From assembly GCF_004153455.1 (NCBI RefSeq), contig NZ_SDQE01000010.1:107829-171828 (forward strand): a stretch of 64,000 bases of DNA, in the 5' to 3' direction. The translations under genes and the position numbers were made by a program. This stretch comes from Allopusillimonas ginsengisoli. Its GTDB lineage: Bacteria > Pseudomonadota > Gammaproteobacteria > Burkholderiales > Burkholderiaceae_B. Positions 45,304 through 54,902 of the stretch are shown in pieces (within the stretch, counting starts at the first letter, position 1; every line of letters starts with the position of its first letter). The notes under the pieces were generated by a model. It made no database searches and had not been told where the DNA came from. It saw only the letters and a list, made by a program, of their open reading frames with translations.

Positions 45304-46950
45304 ATGAGTCATCCCACCACGGTGTTCGTGGCCCGAAGAATCATCACCATGAACCCCATGCAGCCGACCGCTACCCATGTTGCCGTTCGTGACGGAAAAG
45401 TGCTTGCCGTGGGCGATGCGGCTTCTGTGGCGGCATGGGGGCCAGCGCATCTGAACAAGACTTTCGCCGATAAGATCCTGATGCCCGGCATGATTGAAGG
45501 GCATTCCCACCTCCTGGAGGGCGGCATGTGGAAGTTCGTCTATGTTGGTTATCATAGCCACCGGGATCCAAATGGCCGCGTATGGCCTGGCCTCGAGACG
45601 ATAGAAGAAGTCGTTACCCGACTGCGGGAAGCCGAAACCGAGCTCGGGGACAAGGCACAACCGCTACTGGCCTGGGGGTTCGATCCCATTTATTTTGGTG
45701 GGGAGCGTATGGCGGTAGGTCATCTGGATCGTGTCTCCACCGAGCGGCCAGTGATTGTGCTTCACGCGAGTGGACACCTGATGAATGTCAACAGCACGCT
45801 GCTGCAGCGCGCGGGCATAAACAGCGGCACACCCGTTGAAGGTATCCCCAAGGATAGCCACGGCAACCCCACCGGGGAACTTCAAGAGTTCGCTGCGCAG
45901 TTCCTGGTATTCAAGCTCATCGGAAACCCCTATTACAGCGCAGGTCAATCCGAGGAAGGCATGTGGAGCTTTGGTCGTCTCGCCCAGCAGGCTGGCGTAA
46001 CCACAGCCACCGATCTCGTCAACAGCCTGCAAGATGAAGTGGTGGATAGTCTGGTGCGCGTTACCGCCGATCCCGAGTACCCATTGCGCCTGGTGCCCGC
46101 CTATGCACCTACACGCGATCTGGAAGGCATAGGCCTGGCGCGGGTCACACGAGCACGTGCGCACAATACAGACAAACTGCATTTCGGCCTGGTCAAACTG
46201 ATTATTGATGGCTCCATCCAAGGCTTCACCGCACGCATGCGCTGGCCCGGCTACCACAACGGTGCGCCCAACGGGTTATGGCTGGTACCTCCGCAACAAT
46301 TGGCTGAGCTCCTCGCCACCTACCATAATGCCGGGCTGACGGTCCATATCCACACCAACGGCGACGAAGCCACTGACGTCGCGATCGACGCTGTAGAAGT
46401 CGTGTTGCGAGACCAGCCGCGCTGGGACCATCGTCATACGCTGCAGCATTGCCAGCTCGCTGACGCCAGTCAGTTTAAACGCATGGCGGCGCTTGGAATA
46501 TGTGTAAACCTTTTCTCCAACCATTTGTACTATTGGGGCGAGGCGCACTACGCGGCGACGGTCGGGCCAGACCGCGCAAACCGCATGAATGCAGCCAATA
46601 CGGCACGTCAGTGCGGCGTAGTGTACTCAATGCATGCCGACGCTCCCGTCACGCCCATCGGGCCATTATTTACCGCTTGGTGTGCCGTCAACCGTTATAC
46701 GGACAAGGGCCGCGTTATGGGTGAGTCAGAACGTATCCCTGTCTACGATGCGCTGCGAGCCATGACCTTGGGGGCGGCCCATACACTCAAGCTCGATCAT
46801 GTTGCCGGCAGTATCGAAGTCGGTAAGTATGCCGATTTCGCTGTGCTCGAACAGGATCCGCTTGAGGTAGCGCCCGACGCGCTTCGTGACGTCGTGATCT
46901 GGGGAACCGTATTGGGCGGCCGCATCTTCCCGGCCGGAAAACAAACGTGA
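45304..46950 (+). CDS. YtcJ-like amidohydrolase, second paralogue
   Basis: 548-residue amidohydrolase 3 family enzyme. Metal motif MPGMIEGHSHLLEG at the barrel start; later VHIHTNGDEATDVAIDAVEV, HTLQHCQLAD, YSMHADAPVTPIGP and GSIEVGKYADFAVLEQDPL. It is predicted to be cytosolic, without a signal peptide. It differs from the copy at 14033 in lacking the Cys/His-rich tail. It follows the Bug gene and its stop overlaps the G3E GTPase start. Substrate unknown; the neighbours suggest an amide or peptide-like carboxylate. Confidence 0.88.
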   Translation: MSHPTTVFVARRIITMNPMQPTATHVAVRDGKVLAVGDAASVAAWGPAHLNKTFADKILMPGMIEGHSHLLEGGMWKFVYVGYHSHRDPNGRVWPGLETIEEVVTRLREAETELGDKAQPLLAWGFDPIYFGGERMAVGHLDRVSTERPVIVLHASGHLMNVNSTLLQRAGINSGTPVEGIPKDSHGNPTGELQEFAAQFLVFKLIGNPYYSAGQSEEGMWSFGRLAQQAGVTTATDLVNSLQDEVVDSLVRVTADPEYPLRLVPAYAPTRDLEGIGLARVTRARAHNTDKLHFGLVKLIIDGSIQGFTARMRWPGYHNGAPNGLWLVPPQQLAELLATYHNAGLTVHIHTNGDEATDVAIDAVEVVLRDQPRWDHRHTLQHCQLADASQFKRMAALGICVNLFSNHLYYWGEAHYAATVGPDRANRMNAANTARQCGVVYSMHADAPVTPIGPLFTAWCAVNRYTDKGRVMGESERIPVYDALRAMTLGAAHTLKLDHVAGSIEVGKYADFAVLEQDPLEVAPDALRDVVIWGTVLGGRIFPAGKQT

Positions 46951-47990
46951 TGAGCAAGCATATTGCATTGACCGTGCTGGGCGGGTTTCTCGGCTCGGGC
47001 AAGACGACACTCCTTAACCATTTGCTGCGAACCCATAGCGGTGAACGTGTGTTGGTGATGGTCAATGACTTTGGCGCAATCAATATCGACGCCAAACTGA
47101 TTGCGCGCGAGCAGCCGGAACACGATGGCGTTGCTGGCGGCATTCTCGAACTCACCAATGGCTGCGCGTGCTGCTCGGTGGGAGGTGACTTGATGCAGGC
47201 TTTCCTCAACGTACTGGCATTACCCAACCCGCCGGACCGCATCGTCATAGAGGCCAGCGGCGTAGGTGATCCGAGTAAAATTGCTCAGATCGGTCACGGC
47301 GGTGTGGGATTCTCCAGCGAAGGGATCATCACGATGGTTGATGCCGAAGCAGTGCGCCACCACGCTGCTGACCGATACGTAGGCGACATCGTTCACGCCC
47401 AACTGCGGGCCGCGGACTTGTTACTCGTCAATAAAACCGATCTGATTGATGCCCTCGATCTGAAGAATTTACAGAATTGGCTGGGTGCGCATGCCCCCAA
47501 TGCCAAGATGTTGACTTGCGTTCACGGCCAAGTCGACCCTGCTCTGGTATTTGGCGTCGCACTACAGCCCCACCAAAAAATGAGCAGTCATCGCAACTTC
47601 GATAACGGAAAATTCCATCTCGGCCATAGTGCTCATTCATCGGAGCAATTTGTCAGTAGCCACTTTGAAAGTCATAGGCGCTTTTCAAGGCCAGCTTTGG
47701 AGCACGCCCTCAATGCTCTGCCGCCTCAAGTGATTAGGGCCAAGGGCATCGTGTGGCTGTTCAACGAGAACACTCCTTGGCTGGTGCAATTCTGCGGCAA
47801 GCGCTGGAGGCTGGAACAGCTCGCTGAGCAGGGGGCCGCAGTGGACGAAATCTCACAACTGGTATTTATTTCCGCTCGCACCGAACACACGTTTGACCCG
47901 CTCTGCGTGTTAACCCATGCCCTGGTGAATGATGACCGAAACTCGGCCTCAAGCCAGCAACAGCACTTACTTGGAAAGCACGATGCGTAA
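46950..47990 (+). CDS. G3E-family GTPase, COG0523/CobW-like metallochaperone
   Basis: 346-residue GTPase of the COG0523 group, often zinc or other metal chaperones. Walker A GGFLGSGKTT (11-20), the metal-binding C-X-C-C motif GCACC (71-75), VIEASGVGDPSK, the NKTD specificity motif and a C-terminal CobW_C domain (GIVWLFNENTPWLVQF). A His-rich linker (HSAHSSEQFVSSHFESH) precedes that domain. Its start ATG 46950 overlaps the stop of the amidohydrolase. Because it shares the operon with two metallohydrolases, it may load metal into one of them. Confidence 0.9.
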   Translation: MSKHIALTVLGGFLGSGKTTLLNHLLRTHSGERVLVMVNDFGAINIDAKLIAREQPEHDGVAGGILELTNGCACCSVGGDLMQAFLNVLALPNPPDRIVIEASGVGDPSKIAQIGHGGVGFSSEGIITMVDAEAVRHHAADRYVGDIVHAQLRAADLLLVNKTDLIDALDLKNLQNWLGAHAPNAKMLTCVHGQVDPALVFGVALQPHQKMSSHRNFDNGKFHLGHSAHSSEQFVSSHFESHRRFSRPALEHALNALPPQVIRAKGIVWLFNENTPWLVQFCGKRWRLEQLAEQGAAVDEISQLVFISARTEHTFDPLCVLTHALVNDDRNSASSQQQHLLGKHDA

Positions 47991-48063
47991 ACCGCAGTGT
48001 CGCTGAAAATCGAGTATACGTGCAGCAGCGATCCTCTCTTTCGCGTGATCTGCCTGCACTAGG

Positions 48064-48882
48064 TCAGTGTATCGTCAGCCCGCCGGTCGGACTGACGGCT
48101 GCGCCAGTAAGATAGGCCGAGTCATCGGACGCAAGAAAAGCCGCGATATTGCCTATCGCCAAAGGGTCGGCCACCCCCAGCGGGCTTCGGCTCACAATAG
48201 TTTCGTACTGCTTGCGGTGCATCTCCGACACCACGCTTTGCGCGCCAAAAGCGGCATTCCAGGACGGTGTGTCGCGAACCACGGTAACGCATACGCAATT
48301 CACGCGGATTCTGTCCTTAATCAACTCCTTGGCAAGTACCTTGCTGCCTGCGATCAAGCCGCCTGAAAATGTGGCAATGGCAGTCTGGCCCCGCGTGGGG
48401 CTTCGCCCCCCTTCGGATGTGATAAACACCACGCTGCCGCCACCGCGCTGACGCATGCTCGGCACAGCCGCCTGCACGATCATCAGCTTAGCTGCCATTG
48501 CCTTCCCTACGAAGGCTGTGACGCGCTCAAGATCAATGGACTCGAACGGCCCTCGAACCTGGGGCGTACGAGCTTCGTCATCATTGCCGCCCGCATTGGC
48601 GACCACTATATCAACCCCACCATACTGCCGCTCCGCTTCAGCAACGACTGAGTCCATGTCAGTCTTGGAACATACATCACCCGCCGCAAAACAGGCCCGC
48701 CCTCCGAGATCGCGAATCTCCTGCAGCACAGCCTGCGCTCTGGCCCGACTCCTGCCATTAATGACCACATGTGCGCCACGCGCCGCCAATTGCAAGGCTA
48801 CACCTCTTCCAATACCACCGGACCCACCGGTCACGATGGCGACTTTGTCTTTCAATGTGTCGATCGAGCTGATCTTTTCCAT
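48064..48882 (-). CDS. SDR-family protein lacking catalytic Tyr and Lys
   Basis: 272-residue short-chain dehydrogenase/reductase fold. The NAD(P) motif TGGSGGIG (18-25), NAGG and the Ser156 (FITSEGG) are present, but the YxxxK motif is not: counting from Ser156, position 169 is Ile and 173 is Ser, within QTAIATFSGG. It may therefore be inactive, use another mechanism, or serve as a binding protein. The start follows GGAG. It is divergent from the CoA-transferase gene. An alternative would be a recently decayed enzyme, though the frame is intact. Confidence 0.85.
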   Translation of the reverse strand: MEKISSIDTLKDKVAIVTGGSGGIGRGVALQLAARGAHVVINGRSRARAQAVLQEIRDLGGRACFAAGDVCSKTDMDSVVAEAERQYGGVDIVVANAGGNDDEARTPQVRGPFESIDLERVTAFVGKAMAAKLMIVQAAVPSMRQRGGGSVVFITSEGGRSPTRGQTAIATFSGGLIAGSKVLAKELIKDRIRVNCVCVTVVRDTPSWNAAFGAQSVVSEMHRKQYETIVSRSPLGVADPLAIGNIAAFLASDDSAYLTGAAVSPTGGLTIH

Positions 48883-49061
48883 GCCGCCCTGCTCCGTTGA
48901 TAGTCAAGTATTCAGGCTGGCCACCTGCGTAGCGATGGTCAAGCATAGATTGCATATCCTGATGATCCAAGTGCAAATAGTCGAACCCGCATTTCGGCAA
49001 GAGGAAACTGCCTTGCGATCTACCGAGCGGATAAAGCCGCTATACCCATGGAGCAATCGGA

Positions 49062-50441
49062 ATGTACCAAAGCACGGAACAAGGCCAAGAAAAAATTGAC
49101 GGACTGACGGCAAGCACGCATGCTGATTATTATGTCTTCAGGATAGCTTGCGATATGCGTTCTGCATCAGCGCCCAACCTCGCACAGTTCATTCGGCCTG
49201 GCGATACACTCACATTCGGTCAAGCGGATGCTCAACCACTAACGCTTCTTCGCGCGCTTGCGGCCCAACGCCATCAGTTTGGCAGAATTCGGCTTTTTCT
49301 CGGAATAGGACACGGCCTCCAGGATATTCTTCGGCCTGAGTATGCCGATACGTTCGACTATCTGGCTTACTGCGGCAGCGGTTCAAACCGCACGCTCGCC
49401 AAGGCAGGCGTGCTGGATATTATCGTGGATCATTATTCCGAGTTGCCTTTCTTGCTCGGCCAAGGCGCACTGAAAACAGATGTCGTCCTGCTTCAGCTGT
49501 CGCCACCTGATGAACAGGGGCGATACAGCCTTGGAATGGCGCGGGAGTATCTCGTTCCCGCTTTACAAAGCGCCCGGATGATTCTGGCGGAGGTCAATCC
49601 CTTGGTGCCATGGACCTATGGCGGTCCTTACCTGCGAGAACATGAGATTGACTTACTCATTGAAAGCGATATCGAGCCTGACGGCACCAGTCTTGACATG
49701 GCGGAACCCGAACCGGAACCCATAGCACAGGCAATCGGACGCCATGTGGCATCTCTGGTGCAGGATGGCGCAACACTGCAAACGGGTATTGGCGCTGTGC
49801 CGGACGCCATTCTGGCGGCTTTGATCAGCCACCGGGATCTTGGCTTGCACTCTGGCAGCCTCGGAGAAGGCATCGTCAGGATTGCCGAATCAGGCGCGCT
49901 GACGAATGCTCGCAAAGGCGTCGACACGGGCACAACAATCGGAGGCATTCTGATGGGCGGTCCACGACTCAGACGTTTTGCGCATAACAATTCACAGTTG
50001 GCCTTGCGCAGTACGGCGTATACGCACAATGCGCAAGTACTTGCCAGCCTCAACCGTTTCACCGCAATCAACTCGGCGATAGAGGTGGACGTCACCGGAC
50101 AGGTAAACTCGGAGATGGCTGGAAGCATGTATCTGGGTGCAGTCGGGGGTATCGTTGATTTTCTGCGTGGCGCCAACGCGAGCAAGGGAGGCCTGCCCGT
50201 CGTCGCGCTGCCCTCCATGGCGCGTGGCAAAAGCCGTATCGTCGCCGCATTGAGTGGTCCAGTTACCGTACCACGAAGCTGCTCTTGTGTGATTGTCACT
50301 GAGCACGGGGTTGTCGACCTTAGGGGACTGACACTCTCGCAGCGTATCGATCGCATGATAGGAATTGCCCATCCTACACAACGAAGTGAGCTGGAAAAGG
50401 CGATGAGTACGCAACACACCCAGGGTTGGAAAACGCGATAG
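49062..50441 (+). CDS. Acetyl-CoA hydrolase/transferase family protein
   Basis: 459-residue CoA-transferase of the acetyl-CoA hydrolase/4-hydroxybutyrate CoA-transferase family. The N-terminal half resembles AcetylCoA_hydro (GDTLTFGQADAQP, DVVLLQLSPPDEQGRYSLG). The C-terminal half has GVDTGTTIGGILMGGPRLRRF, VDVTGQVNSEMAGSMYLG and VTEHGVVDLRGLTLSQR, all typical. Start ATG 49062 follows GGAG. It is divergent from the degenerate SDR gene and followed by a TetR gene. It could move CoA between acyl-CoAs; acceptor unknown. Confidence 0.9.
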   Translation: MYQSTEQGQEKIDGLTASTHADYYVFRIACDMRSASAPNLAQFIRPGDTLTFGQADAQPLTLLRALAAQRHQFGRIRLFLGIGHGLQDILRPEYADTFDYLAYCGSGSNRTLAKAGVLDIIVDHYSELPFLLGQGALKTDVVLLQLSPPDEQGRYSLGMAREYLVPALQSARMILAEVNPLVPWTYGGPYLREHEIDLLIESDIEPDGTSLDMAEPEPEPIAQAIGRHVASLVQDGATLQTGIGAVPDAILAALISHRDLGLHSGSLGEGIVRIAESGALTNARKGVDTGTTIGGILMGGPRLRRFAHNNSQLALRSTAYTHNAQVLASLNRFTAINSAIEVDVTGQVNSEMAGSMYLGAVGGIVDFLRGANASKGGLPVVALPSMARGKSRIVAALSGPVTVPRSCSCVIVTEHGVVDLRGLTLSQRIDRMIGIAHPTQRSELEKAMSTQHTQGWKTR

Positions 50442-50592
50442 GAAGCAGGCCTCGTTCAGGAACACCTGGCTGAACGGACAACGAAATTACTGCGTTAACC
50501 CCCTCAGGGAACACCTGCATCAGCCTATTTTAAGCTGGCGCTGATCTTGTCCCCTTGTTAATCTATTGCCTAACAATCAAGTGATAGCTAAA

Positions 50593-50610
50593 CTAACTTA
50601 TATTAGTTAG
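50593..50610. promoter_or_regulatory. Inverted repeat upstream of TetR gene
   Basis: CTAACT-TATATT-AGTTAG, perfect 6-bp arms, 44 bp before the TetR start, fitting an autoregulatory operator overlapping an AT-rich promoter. Confidence 0.5.
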
Positions 50611-50654
50611 ATTAGCGCCACCTACACTCCACCATCAGGCAAATAGCGCACACT

Positions 50655-51257
50655 ATGAGCAAAAAGCAAATAGCCCCGCCACCGGACACTCGAGAAAAAC
50701 TGTTGCAACTAGCAGCACGCTCATTCAGTACACAGGGATATAAAGCGACGACTATACGCGCCATTGCGGATCAAGTTGGCATTGAGCCGGCCAGCATCTA
50801 CTATCACTTTGCGTCAAAAGAAGAACTCGTGGAAGCCGTCATGTCACATGGCGCAGAGAGCATTCTTCAGCATCAGCAAGAGCATCTTGACGCCCTGCCA
50901 CCCAACGCGAGCGCAGAACAGCGGTTCCGCGCCGCGGTATTGGGCCAGATGCATGCGATTATCAAATATGGCGACTACGCCCTCGCTCACGGCCGCCTGT
51001 TGGCGCAACTACCTGATCAAGCTCGAGCGCGACAAATCGAGCGGCGCAAACAACACCAGCTGCTATGGAGTGCGTTGGTCGCAGATCTGAAGAAAGAAGG
51101 ATTGCTTCGGCCCGATGTAGATTTAGCGCTATGCCGCGTGTTCATTCTGAGCTCAATCAATTCCATACAGACTTGGTTCAATCCGCGGAAAGGCTCACTC
51201 GATGCCGTGGCCGATCAATTATGCACGCTGTTTTTCGAAGGCGCAGGTAAAAAATAG
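50655..51257 (+). CDS. TetR-family regulator
   Basis: 200-residue TetR-type regulator. Helix-turn-helix at about 34-53 (TIRAIADQVGIEPASIYYHF), then a helical ligand domain. An inverted repeat lies 44 bp upstream. It converges with the two IclR genes and follows the CoA-transferase gene by 213 bp. A role in fatty-acid or CoA-ester metabolism is likely from the neighbours, but the ligand is unknown. Confidence 0.87.
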   Translation: MSKKQIAPPPDTREKLLQLAARSFSTQGYKATTIRAIADQVGIEPASIYYHFASKEELVEAVMSHGAESILQHQQEHLDALPPNASAEQRFRAAVLGQMHAIIKYGDYALAHGRLLAQLPDQARARQIERRKQHQLLWSALVADLKKEGLLRPDVDLALCRVFILSSINSIQTWFNPRKGSLDAVADQLCTLFFEGAGKK

Positions 51258-51272
51258 GCTGATGCAGCACAC

Positions 51273-52067
51273 TCACAGCTCACCATCAAAATCGGCCAGC
51301 AGGTTCTGGAATCGTTCGGCGGCCTTGAGCAGCACAGGGGCAATCAACTTGCTCTCCGCCGCAAGATCCGGCTGAATTCGCGCCCTACCGCAGCTCATGC
51401 TCATAACAATGTTTTTGCGGCCAACGACGACCGGCAGCGCGATGCCATAAGCGTCGCGCTGAAAACCAGCAAGCACAGAACATATTCCTGTCTGCTTCAG
51501 CTCGTTGAAACTAGCCTGGATGTCCTGCATCAGCGAGTCAGCCGAGGCCCCGGCATTGCGGCGCAACATTTCAAGCAGGTCTTCGCGCTCCTGTGCGGGC
51601 AGCCCCCACATATAGGCTCGGCCAATGGAGGTGGTGCCCAATGGCAGCAGCGAACCGACGCCCAGCCGCAGCGTTCCTACCTTGTGACTGGCCCGGTAGC
51701 CCACATAGAGCATCTCAAACCCATCGCGGATGCTCAAGGCTACCGAAACGTCAAGCTCGTCTGCGAGCTCCTGCAAAAAGGGATTAGCGATGTGCAGCAG
51801 TTCGCATCCAGCGATATAGGCATGCCCGATACCGGCGGGCGCCGGGCCCAATTCGAACTCCCGTCCGCCAGGAACATGGCGGATGAAACCCTGAGTAAGC
51901 AGTGTCGTGGTCAGCCGCGATATCGTCGACTTGGGCAATCCCGTTCGCCGCACAAGCTCCGCATTGGACAGGGGCGCGCGATCAGAGCGAAACGCGCGCA
52001 GCACCTGCATGCCACGCTGTACGGTCAAGACGTTTGCGCTGCCTGAATCCGCCCTATTCCCTGTCAT
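51273..52067 (-). CDS. IclR-family regulator 1
   Basis: 264-residue IclR-type regulator. N-terminal winged helix (VLRAFRSDRAPLSNAELVRRTGLPKSTISRLTTTLLTQGFI, about 22-62) and C-terminal effector domain (VALSIRDGFEMLYVGY). The start overlaps the upstream IclR stop (ATGA), so the two are translated together. Both lie at the end of the acyl-CoA catabolic operon. Confidence 0.9.
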   Translation of the reverse strand: MTGNRADSGSANVLTVQRGMQVLRAFRSDRAPLSNAELVRRTGLPKSTISRLTTTLLTQGFIRHVPGGREFELGPAPAGIGHAYIAGCELLHIANPFLQELADELDVSVALSIRDGFEMLYVGYRASHKVGTLRLGVGSLLPLGTTSIGRAYMWGLPAQEREDLLEMLRRNAGASADSLMQDIQASFNELKQTGICSVLAGFQRDAYGIALPVVVGRKNIVMSMSCGRARIQPDLAAESKLIAPVLLKAAERFQNLLADFDGEL

Positions 52068-52906
52068 GGAGACACCTTTTTGTGAATGGCCGATACCATC
52101 GCAAGCAGGTGCGGACCAATCTCGCGTTCGACTCTGGCCCGCGTCATCGTCTGGCTCGATCCTATACAGGTCAGCACTAACGGGGCATGTTCCTCCACCA
52201 ACAATGGCGCTGCCACGATACCAATCTCTCTATCCCATTCTCCGAGCGAGGTGCAGAACCCGGCCCGACTTACTTGCTCAAGCCCTTCAAGCGCCCTGCG
52301 CCGCAATCGTGGCCAATCTCGAGGCATACGACGTTCGATGTTCTCCAGCAGATAATAACGCTCCAGCTCCGGCAAAGCCGCCAGCAGTGCCCACCCTGTC
52401 GGGGAAGACGCCACGCTCAGACGGACACCAACATGCAAGTTGAATGCAAGCGTCGATTCCACGCTTCTGTAATTCTCAAGCACGATCATGTCCAGCCGAT
52501 CGCGAGAGCTCAGATTCACATGGACTTTGTGGCGCTCCGCAAAGGATTGCATGCACGCGTAAGCCACTTGCTGCACGGCGGAATTCGCAGTAGCGCCATA
52601 CCCGAGCGTCAGCGCGGTCGGCATCAGTCGATATTTGCGACGCTCTGCATCATGGGCAAGGTAACCGAGCGTCACCAGGGTTTGAACAATGCGCGTTACT
52701 GTCGACGCAGGCAAGCTGGTTCGGGTGACCAAATCGCGATTTCCAAGCCACTTATCGCCAGGTGTGAACGCTGCCAATAATCCCAGCGCACGGGCGAACG
52801 GCACGACGACGTTTCGTGTCGATTCTGCTTTAGGCGACGTGCTTTGTGACATAGTCCACTCTACTGATGTGCCGACGTGTCTGCGCAGAGCACGGTCGTC
52901 GAACAT
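52064..52906 (-). CDS. IclR-family regulator 2
   Basis: 280-residue IclR-type regulator, or 262 if ATG 52852 (MSQSTSPKAE) is the start; neither start has a strong ribosome site. Helix-turn-helix at about 50-85 (LVTRTSLPASTVTRIVQTLVTLGYL), then the effector domain. It lies 8 bp after the acyl-CoA synthetase stop. Two distinct IclR genes coupled in tandem is unusual; they may sense different pathway intermediates or form a hetero-oligomer. Confidence 0.88.
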   Translation of the reverse strand: MFDDRALRRHVGTSVEWTMSQSTSPKAESTRNVVVPFARALGLLAAFTPGDKWLGNRDLVTRTSLPASTVTRIVQTLVTLGYLAHDAERRKYRLMPTALTLGYGATANSAVQQVAYACMQSFAERHKVHVNLSSRDRLDMIVLENYRSVESTLAFNLHVGVRLSVASSPTGWALLAALPELERYYLLENIERRMPRDWPRLRRRALEGLEQVSRAGFCTSLGEWDREIGIVAAPLLVEEHAPLVLTCIGSSQTMTRARVEREIGPHLLAMVSAIHKKVSP

Positions 52907-52914
52907 GCTTTAGT

Positions 52915-54861
52915 TCAAGTCTGGCCGCCCACTGATCGAATTTCTTTGATAGAGGACGGGTTATCCAGTGACGACAGATCACCAGGCGGCAGACCACAGT
53001 ATGCACTACGAATAACGCGCCGCATGATTTTGGAGCTGCGCGTCTTGGGCAACTGCGACACCATATGCACCGCACTGGGGCGAAAGGGTCGCCCCAGACG
53101 CTTGTCTACGTGTTGCATCACGTGGTCGGCTAAGTCCGTTGCGCTTTGTGTCAGGTCTGATACACCGACCACAAACACCACCAGTTTCTGCCCTTTTTGA
53201 GCATCGTCAACGCCAATGGCAGCGGCTTCGACAATCTCGGGCAATTCAAGAATAACCTCTTCAACCTCTGCCGGACCAAGGCGCTTTCCCGCCACCTTTA
53301 GCGTGTCGTCAGATCGGCCCATCATGAAGAAATTGCCGTCACGGCGACGCAAGGCAAGATCGCCGTGCATCCAGATACCAGGTATAGTGCGCCAATAGCT
53401 TTCTAGATAGCGCTCGTCGTCCTGCCAGAAGGAGCTCGTCATCCCGACGAAGGGTTCACGCACGGCGAGTTCACCGACCAGCCCAGTAATGGGCTTGCCC
53501 TGCGGATCCACCACGTCGATGGCCACGCCTGGCGAAGGCGTGTTGAATCCACCGGGAGGAATGGCGCGCATCACGACGCTGGACAGTAGTGCGCCCGAAA
53601 CTTCCGTTCCACCGGTGTAGTTGATCACGGGTTGAGTGCCGCGCCCAAATGTGCGCTGAAACCATGCAAAATGCTCGGGATCTATGCCCTCTCCTGCAGT
53701 AATGAGCAGACGCACCGTTGAAACATCTCCCTTAAGCGCCAAAGCTTCATTGCTTGCAAGCCCCCGGATCAACGTTGGCGCGGACCCATAATGCGTAACC
53801 CTGTGCCGCTCGATCAAGCTTGACATACGCGACCAGTCTGGATAATCGGGTGCACCGTCGTAACATACCAAGGTAGCGCCCCGCAGCAGTGCGCTACTCA
53901 AGACCAGCGTACCTGCGATCCAGCCCATATCCGCCGGCCAGCAGAATACGTCTCCGCGATGAACGTCGAAATGCACAAGGGAATCATGCGCTATCTTCAA
54001 GGGAAAGCTGCCGTGCGTATGCACAACGCCTTTGGGTTTGCCGGTGGTTCCCGACGTATAAATAACCATGAATGGATCATTCGGATCCATAGAGACAGGA
54101 ACCATGGGCTGAGCAGGCCCGGACGCCATCACCTGGTTCCAGTCGCGATCTCGCGGATCGGTCAGTGTTTCGCCTTCTTCGCACTTCCAGATAACATGCT
54201 TGAGCGCTGGCAACTGTTCCCATGCTTCGCGTAATGTCGCCTGGACGTTGATGCGCTTGTTGCGGCGACTGAACCCTGTCGAGGCAATCGTCCAACCGGC
54301 CTGCGCCGCGGATAAGCGTGCCACGATGGCATCTACGCCAAAGCCGCTGAACAGCGGCACTGCGATCGCGCCCATGGCGGCGATTGCGAGCAGCGAGACG
54401 GTAGCTTCCAGCCCATTTTCAATCAGCAAGCCTACACGATCGCCCCGGACTATCCCCAAAGCGTTCAGTGATGAGGCCAGCTTGCGCACCTGAGCCGACA
54501 ATTCCGCGTAGCTGACCGTCGTTACGTGACCATCTTCGCGTTCGGCTACCACAGCACGCTGATCCCTGGTTTCGGGGCGTTCCCCCCAGGCCAGCACCGT
54601 ATTCACCCAGTTCAGCTTCCCCCCGGGAAACCAACGCGGAAACTCCTTGCCGCGACTATCGTCAAGGTACCCGTGAGGCGCCTCGTCCCATACGATCTCG
54701 CATTCCTGCAGCACGACTTTCCAGTAGCGCTCGCATTCCTGTGTCGATATTGCGAGCAGTTCATCGTAGCGCTGTACGCCCAGCGATTTCATCAGGCGTG
54801 CAACGCCGGATTCCTGCCAATCATCGGGATTGGGTTCCCATGTGTTTGCAATCGCATTCAT
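52915..54861 (-). CDS. Acyl-CoA synthetase (AcsA/acetoacetyl-CoA synthetase-like)
   Basis: 648-residue AMP-forming acyl-CoA ligase with an N-terminal ACAS_N extension, of the acetyl/propionyl/acetoacetyl-CoA synthetase branch. ATP motif YTSGTTGKPKGVVHTHG, adenylate loop NYTGGTEVSGALL, hinge GRSDDTLKVAGKRLGPAEVE and catalytic Lys in KTRSSKIMRR. It activates the carboxylic acid brought in by the adjacent Liv transporter. It is 41 bp downstream of the LivF-like gene and 8 bp upstream of the IclR gene. The acid is unknown. Confidence 0.9.
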   Translation of the reverse strand: MNAIANTWEPNPDDWQESGVARLMKSLGVQRYDELLAISTQECERYWKVVLQECEIVWDEAPHGYLDDSRGKEFPRWFPGGKLNWVNTVLAWGERPETRDQRAVVAEREDGHVTTVSYAELSAQVRKLASSLNALGIVRGDRVGLLIENGLEATVSLLAIAAMGAIAVPLFSGFGVDAIVARLSAAQAGWTIASTGFSRRNKRINVQATLREAWEQLPALKHVIWKCEEGETLTDPRDRDWNQVMASGPAQPMVPVSMDPNDPFMVIYTSGTTGKPKGVVHTHGSFPLKIAHDSLVHFDVHRGDVFCWPADMGWIAGTLVLSSALLRGATLVCYDGAPDYPDWSRMSSLIERHRVTHYGSAPTLIRGLASNEALALKGDVSTVRLLITAGEGIDPEHFAWFQRTFGRGTQPVINYTGGTEVSGALLSSVVMRAIPPGGFNTPSPGVAIDVVDPQGKPITGLVGELAVREPFVGMTSSFWQDDERYLESYWRTIPGIWMHGDLALRRRDGNFFMMGRSDDTLKVAGKRLGPAEVEEVILELPEIVEAAAIGVDDAQKGQKLVVFVVGVSDLTQSATDLADHVMQHVDKRLGRPFRPSAVHMVSQLPKTRSSKIMRRVIRSAYCGLPPGDLSSLDNPSSIKEIRSVGGQT

Positions 54862-54902
54862 CTGTTATACCTTGAAGTTTATATTCTGCTTCGGCCTGCG
54901 GA

